Assembly: GCA_016763335.1 (NCBI GenBank)
Contig: JAESUD010000067.1
Location: forward strand, 1 to 9,066
Length of the DNA: 9,066 nt
Direction of reading: 5' to 3'
Source: Emcibacteraceae bacterium
GTDB taxonomy: Bacteria > Pseudomonadota > Alphaproteobacteria > Sphingomonadales > Emcibacteraceae
Within the stretch, counting starts at the first letter, position 1. Every line of letters begins with the position of its first letter. The notes under the pieces were generated by a model. That model saw only the letters and a list, made by a program, of their open reading frames with translations. It was not told the origin of the DNA and made no database searches. Shown in pieces: positions 5,864 to 9,066 of the stretch. The translations under genes and the position numbers were made by a program.

Positions 5864-7390
5864 TTATATCAAGTTGGCAACCAAATCGGCTTGACCCAAT
5901 TTAAATTTAATGCGGACTTTCCCACCTTCAACGCCTATGACGGTCGAATTAATACTGTCTTTCGAGCCATTAATAGTGATGATTATATCATCTCCTGTTG
6001 TCATATCCGTATTTGACACAGCATCTATTGAAGCACCACCTTTGCTGATATCAATAATTCTACCTGTTTGTATTTCACCATTATAATTTATTTTGCAATC
6101 AATTTTTCTTCCCGGAACATGACGTTCTGATGAACGGCGATTAAAGGCATCATAAGACCGCAGATTACTCATAATATCTGTCACTTTTTCAGACAGAGAA
6201 TGTGTTGCCCGGGAAACTTCACCAGATTCTCCAGCCACCTCTTTGGCCGTTAAGGTACTTTCTGATGATTTATTTGCCATTTCAACCACCATACTTGAGG
6301 CAGCCTGTGTCGATTGTGCCGCTTGCTGCACATTATTGCTTATTTCCTTGGTCGCATGCAATTGTTCTTCAACAACAGAAGCAACAGATTTTGAAATTTC
6401 ACCGGATTCGTGAATGACTGTGCCAATGCTTTCAACGGCTTTCTTGGTCTCAAGCGCCATTTCTTGAATTGTAGTGATCTGCGTATCTACCCGTTCTGTG
6501 GCCTCACCTGTCTGAGTGGCCAGATTTTTAACTTCCGATGCAACAACAGCAAAACCTTTACCAAATTCTCCGGCCCGTGCGGCTTCAATCGTAGCATTAA
6601 GAGCAAGAAGATTGGTGCGTGACGCAATATCTTTAATCATATTGGCAATATCGCCAATTTCTTCTGCGGCAGATGCTAGTCCCGCTACTATTTCACTCGT
6701 ATTGGCTATTTCTTCCTCAGCCCGTAACATTGATTCACTTGAAGAATTAACCTGCCTGAAAATTTCCTGTGCGGATACTGACATTTCTTCTACCGCAGCG
6801 GCACAAGATTGCACATTATCCGTAGCATTATTTGATAAAGTAACAACTTCCTTTGCCTGTTCTGTCACGGTATCAAGATTTTTTGACATTTCTTCTGATT
6901 TAGTGCGCATACTTTCGCCGCTGACCTGCACAATATCCACAGCGGATTTTACCTCACGCTCAAGATTATCAGCGATACTAACCATTTCAGATTTCGTTGC
7001 GACTTCTTTATTAGCCAAATAACTTTGTGCCTCATTAATAATATGAGCACCGCGTTTAAAGTCACCTCGTAAACCGGTTTCAATAAACGTCCGGTAAAAT
7101 TCACCTTTTGAGGCATGTTCCAAAGTCGCGGCCGCTTCACGAACAAATGAATCAAAAAGATCAAAACATTTATTCAGATTTACCAATGTTGGTTTGAGAC
7201 CTTCATACTCATCCCAAGAAACAATTCGTCCTGACAAATCACCGACAGATATTTTTTCTGCGGCATTATTAATCTGAAAGAATGCTTTTTTATATAACAT
7301 ATTTTCTTTACGTAGCTGATCTAACTCGTCATTAAATGATGTATCAATTTCTACGTTTGTTTTATTTCTTTTCAAAAGACTTTTAAGCAT
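5864..7390 (-). CDS. Soluble methyl-accepting chemotaxis protein with C-terminal PilZ domain
   Basis: A 508-residue chemoreceptor without membrane segments or signal peptide, so it acts in the cytoplasm with CheA and CheW. Order of parts: a basic, coiled-coil-like N-terminus (1-45); a HAMP-like linker region with ISVGDLSGRI (47-56) and GEFYRTFIETGLRGDF (96-111); and a long helical signalling domain (about 135-410). The hairpin tip of the latter, ASRTNLLALNATIEAARAGE (256-275) followed by FGKGFAVVASEVKNLA, is the classic CheA/CheW contact. A PilZ domain (about 415-500) carries the c-di-GMP-binding motifs RSSER (419-423, RxxxR) and DISKGG (447-452, [D/N]xSxxG). The frame could begin at a TTG at 7411, but ATG 7390 is chosen because GGGAG (7402-7398) lies 7 bases before it. 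The start is only 2 bp after the stop of the PAS gene, so translation is coupled. With no sensor domain of its own, it probably takes input from the PAS partner and from c-di-GMP. Confidence 0.93.
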   Translation of the reverse strand: MLKSLLKRNKTNVEIDTSFNDELDQLRKENMLYKKAFFQINNAAEKISVGDLSGRIVSWDEYEGLKPTLVNLNKCFDLFDSFVREAAATLEHASKGEFYRTFIETGLRGDFKRGAHIINEAQSYLANKEVATKSEMVSIADNLEREVKSAVDIVQVSGESMRTKSEEMSKNLDTVTEQAKEVVTLSNNATDNVQSCAAAVEEMSVSAQEIFRQVNSSSESMLRAEEEIANTSEIVAGLASAAEEIGDIANMIKDIASRTNLLALNATIEAARAGEFGKGFAVVASEVKNLATQTGEATERVDTQITTIQEMALETKKAVESIGTVIHESGEISKSVASVVEEQLHATKEISNNVQQAAQSTQAASSMVVEMANKSSESTLTAKEVAGESGEVSRATHSLSEKVTDIMSNLRSYDAFNRRSSERHVPGRKIDCKINYNGEIQTGRIIDISKGGASIDAVSNTDMTTGDDIIITINGSKDSINSTVIGVEGGKVRIKFKLGQADLVANLI

Positions 7391-7392
7391 GA

Positions 7393-7923
7393 TTATTCTC
7401 CCACCGACCAAACAAATTCTGCATAGTTTTTTCCCTGTTCTTCTAATATTCTCATCAACAAGGCATAACCGGCTTCCACTCCATCTTTAGCGTTGGAATG
7501 TTTGTTTTCTTCCTCTATCAATTGCTTATATATTTTGGAAATGGCCTTAACTTTGTCCCTATTCGGCACTCGTCTGTTTGAATGGTAGCCATTGACGACA
7601 CCATTTTCATCAAGGCTTGGTGTAACATGAGCCAACACCCAATAATATTTACCTGTTTTCGACATGTTTTTTACATAAGCAAAAATTTCAGAACCTGACC
7701 CAATCGAATCCCAAAGCAGTTTAAAAATAGATCGCGGCATATCAGGATGTCTAATAAGGCTGTGAGGCTGCCCGATCACTTCATCCGTGTTCATTTCTGA
7801 AACACGGCAAAAAACTTCATTTGCGTATGTCAGCTTACCTTTAATATCTGTTTTAGAAACAATAAACTCTTCTTCGCCAAAATGAACTTCTTCATCAACT
7901 GGCACTACTGAATATTTAGCCAT
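7393..7923 (-). CDS. Aer-like PAS domain protein (aerotaxis/energy sensor, CetB-like)
   Basis: A 176-residue soluble protein made of one PAS domain (about residues 15-125) and a helical tail (125-170). It closely resembles the FAD-binding PAS domain at the N-terminus of E. coli Aer: the segments FIVSKTDIKGKLTYANEVF (20-38), VIGQPHSLIRHPDMP (49-63), LLWDSI (69-74), YVKNMSKTGKYYWVLAHVTP (83-102) and GYHSNRR (112-118) align in order. The RHPDMP block, including Arg58, His59 and Asp61, and Trp71 correspond to residues linked to FAD binding in Aer. A second Aer tryptophan (EPWSGIVKN) is Phe81 here. Unlike Aer it has no HAMP, membrane or signalling part; those functions are in the next gene. GGGA about 9 bases before the ATG gives a good ribosome site. 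First gene of the two-gene operon. Likely role: sensing redox or oxygen state and passing it to the chemoreceptor. Flavin as cofactor is inferred from the family; heme PAS is less likely. Confidence 0.88.
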   Translation of the reverse strand: MAKYSVVPVDEEVHFGEEEFIVSKTDIKGKLTYANEVFCRVSEMNTDEVIGQPHSLIRHPDMPRSIFKLLWDSIGSGSEIFAYVKNMSKTGKYYWVLAHVTPSLDENGVVNGYHSNRRVPNRDKVKAISKIYKQLIEEENKHSNAKDGVEAGYALLMRILEEQGKNYAEFVWSVGE

Positions 7924-8125
7924 CTTAATAATCCCTTTTTATATAAATTTGCCCGCCCCCCTCGTCATAATTACAAATTGCAAATATAAAATGGGTGAAC
8001 TAATGTTTTAAACTTTTCTTTTGTTATAAATCGAAATAGTTAAAATTTTACTTACCCAATTGATTAAACAATTCTAATTGGCCCCAATATTCCCATTGGA
8101 TAATATTCCTTCTTTGTCCAATTCT
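7924..8125. other. AT-rich upstream region of the PAS-chemoreceptor operon
   Basis: No coding region is visible here. The part next to the PAS gene must contain its promoter. Read on the minus strand, TTCACC followed after 18 bases by TGTAAT is one weak sigma70-like option among several in AT-rich DNA. No flagellar sigma28 (TAAA-N15-GCCGATAA) or sigma54 (TGGCAC-N5-TTGCA) element was found. A run of six C (7956-7961) inside a GC-rich clump lies in the probable leader. A cluster of CCAAT/ATTGG units occurs at 8056-8123: CCAATT 8056-8061 with AATTGG 8076-8081, CCAAT 8084-8088 with ATTGG 8095-8099, and CCAATT 8118-8123. Confidence 0.4.
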
Positions 8126-8300
8126 GTGCCACCACAACTAAATGGTATGGTCTAAAAGTCACATAGGTCGGATCAGTAGGAATTATCCATAATTAAACTA
8201 TAAAGATGATGTCGATCTGAGGGCTAAATTGCCGGAATGGATGGCATTTTACAACCATGCTCACACGGTGCTCATGGTGGAAAAACCCTATGAACACTAG
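8126..8300 (+). pseudogene. Decayed transposase C-terminus, IS481-type (DDE/rve integrase)
   Basis: Two frames together spell the end of an IS481-like transposase. The first frame (from 8126) reads VPPQLNGMV, stop, KSHRSDQ, stop, E, matching the family pattern 'P.QLNG.VERSHR.DQEEF' with the two Glu codons turned into TAA (8153-8155) and TAG (8177-8179). After a one-base shift near 8180-8184 the second frame reads NYP, stop (8190-8192), LNYKDDVDLRAKLPEWMAFYN, HAHTVLMVEKPYEH and the final TAG at 8298-8300. This matches 'FYQLLTYTDDVDL..KL.EWL.FYN..RPH.AL.GKTPYE'. The motif RPH has decayed to AHT. Three internal stops, a frameshift and the loss of the N-terminus show it is long dead. I could not see terminal inverted repeats. 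It marks an old insertion event just beside the 3' end of the aldose epimerase gene. Confidence 0.75.
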
Positions 8301-8353
8301 AGAATACAGTACAAGAAACAAGGATAGGGACAAAAGATGAGCGAGGATAACAA

Positions 8354-9066
8354 TCAACGAGTCAAAAATTTAAAAACCGTGGTTGTTTCATAGACGTCAC
8401 CTGAATTTAAAATAGTTGAGGGAAAGTCTGGCTGATTTGGGCTATCGGGAAAATGCTGTGTTTCCAGACAAAAACCATTTCGGGCTTCATACGCAGTGCC
8501 CTCTTTGCCCGTGACAGTACCATCCAAAAAATTACCCGTATAAAATTGTATGCCGGGCTGGTCCGTCATAACCTCAAGCACTCTTCCGGTTTTTGGTGAA
8601 AAAACAGATGCCGCTAGCTCAAGTTCATTTTCGCTTTCTCGGTCAAGTACCCAGTTATGATCGTATCCGCCGCCGAAGACCAATTGTTCATGATCAATAT
8701 TGATATCGCGCTCAATAGCCTTAGCATTCCTGAAATCCATCGGTGTCCCGTCCGCGGAAACAATTCCACCAACGGGAATTAATGTTTCATCAACGGGCGT
8801 ATAATGGCTTGCGTAAAGGGTAACCTCATGGTCCGTAATGCTACCCGATGAATGACCATTTAGATTGAAATAACTATGTTGCGATAAATTGACAACGGTT
8901 TTTTTATCAGTCGTCGCCTTATAATTAACTGTAAGGGTATTATTGTCATCAAAACGGTAACTGACAGTCACATTTACTGTGCCGGGGTATCCCTCTTCAC
9001 CATCTTCGCTTACCATGGAAACTTTTAAGCCTGCATAATCAGCACCCTCAAACGGTTCAGTCTTCC
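8354..9066 (-). CDS. galM: Aldose 1-epimerase (mutarotase), C-terminal part
   Basis: The frame is open to the right edge of the window (237 codons present, the N-terminal third missing). A Met at 9016 is internal: the frame continues upstream as KTEPFEGADYAGLKVS, in line with the family. The enzyme interconverts alpha and beta anomers of aldoses such as galactose and glucose. Visible motifs are SEDGEEGYPG (the usual SPDGEEGYPG), VNLSQHSYFNLNGH with the catalytic acid His (codon 8878-8876), GGGYDHNWVLD, PGIQFYTGNFLDGT, and FCLETQHFPDSPNQPDFPS with the catalytic base Glu (codon 8464-8462). All expected active-site residues in the visible part are intact. Its left neighbour is the dead IS481 fragment, about 50 bp from the stop codon. 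No terminator hairpin is obvious after the stop. No other sugar genes are in the window, so its pathway context lies beyond the right edge. Cytoplasmic or exported cannot be told without the N-terminus. Confidence 0.93.
   Translation of the reverse strand, partial: KTEPFEGADYAGLKVSMVSEDGEEGYPGTVNVTVSYRFDDNNTLTVNYKATTDKKTVVNLSQHSYFNLNGHSSGSITDHEVTLYASHYTPVDETLIPVGGIVSADGTPMDFRNAKAIERDINIDHEQLVFGGGYDHNWVLDRESENELELAASVFSPKTGRVLEVMTDQPGIQFYTGNFLDGTVTGKEGTAYEARNGFCLETQHFPDSPNQPDFPSTILNSGDVYETTTVFKFLTR

Noticed and set aside
6516..7022. Long open frame on the plus strand opposite the chemoreceptor
   Set aside because: Mirror of the repetitive coiled-coil codons of the MCP signalling domain; Ala/Ser/Thr-rich translation with no domain.
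7391..7411. TTG start at 7411 for the chemoreceptor
   Set aside because: It adds only 7 residues, lies inside the end of the PAS gene, and has no ribosome site; GGGAG sits at the right distance before ATG 7390.
7956..7961. Run of six C in the PAS gene leader as a phase-variable tract
   Set aside because: Six bases is short for slippage control and it lies outside both the coding region and a recognisable promoter.
7924..8010. Flagellar sigma28 or sigma54 promoter for the chemotaxis pair
   Set aside because: Looked for on the minus strand; neither TAAA-N15-GCCGATAA nor TGGCAC-N5-TTGCA is present.
8337..8393. Mini-frame of 18 codons with a good ribosome site (AGGGA then ATG at 8337)
   Set aside because: Most of it is the complement of the galM 3' end, and it stops at once. 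Possibly a truncated gene start beside the IS relic, but nothing supports a product.

Overview
The window looks like a piece of chromosome from a free-living Gram-negative bacterium, most likely an alphaproteobacterium of modest G+C content. The clues are a catalytically degenerate peptide deformylase paralogue (HAMAP-type 'peptide deformylase-like', well known in Alphaproteobacteria), a DUF6249-like membrane protein next to an ECF sigma factor, a soluble chemoreceptor ending in a PilZ domain, and an AGCS symporter. The assignment rests on gene content read by eye. No rRNA, tRNA or CRISPR is visible.

Layout, left to right. (1) 1-142, minus: the 5' end of a small exported protein, divergent from the next operon. 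(2) 276-1570, plus: a three-gene operon of a DUF6249-like membrane protein, an ECF sigma factor and a small two-helix membrane protein in the anti-sigma position. It ends in a hairpin terminator at 1572-1596. (3) 1567-2079, minus: a peptide deformylase-like protein that has lost two of its three metal ligands. Its stop codon shares the palindrome TTAA with the stop of the convergent operon. (4) 2175-5592: an amino-acid uptake and catabolism module made of an AGCS sodium:amino-acid symporter and a threonine dehydratase-like PLP enzyme (both minus), with a divergent GntR/FCD regulator (plus). The module is bracketed by two identical 18-bp direct repeats at 2141-2158 and 5637-5654. (5) 5668-5844, minus: a short relic that resembles the C-terminus of a LysR-type regulator. 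(6) 5864-7923, minus: a two-gene operon of an Aer-like PAS protein followed by a soluble methyl-accepting chemotaxis protein with a C-terminal PilZ domain. It looks like a split energy-taxis receptor comparable in logic to CetA/CetB of Campylobacter. (7) 7924-8353: an AT-rich gap holding a decayed IS481-type transposase fragment (about 8126-8300). (8) 8354-9066, minus: aldose 1-epimerase, with its 5' end beyond the window.

The genes form independent units rather than one large system. Gene remnants, the IS relic and the bracketing repeats suggest that the 2.1-8.4 kb part has been rearranged. The observations most worth following up are the PAS plus MCP-PilZ pair (possible joint reading of redox state and c-di-GMP), the ligand-poor deformylase paralogue, and the repeat-bracketed catabolic module.
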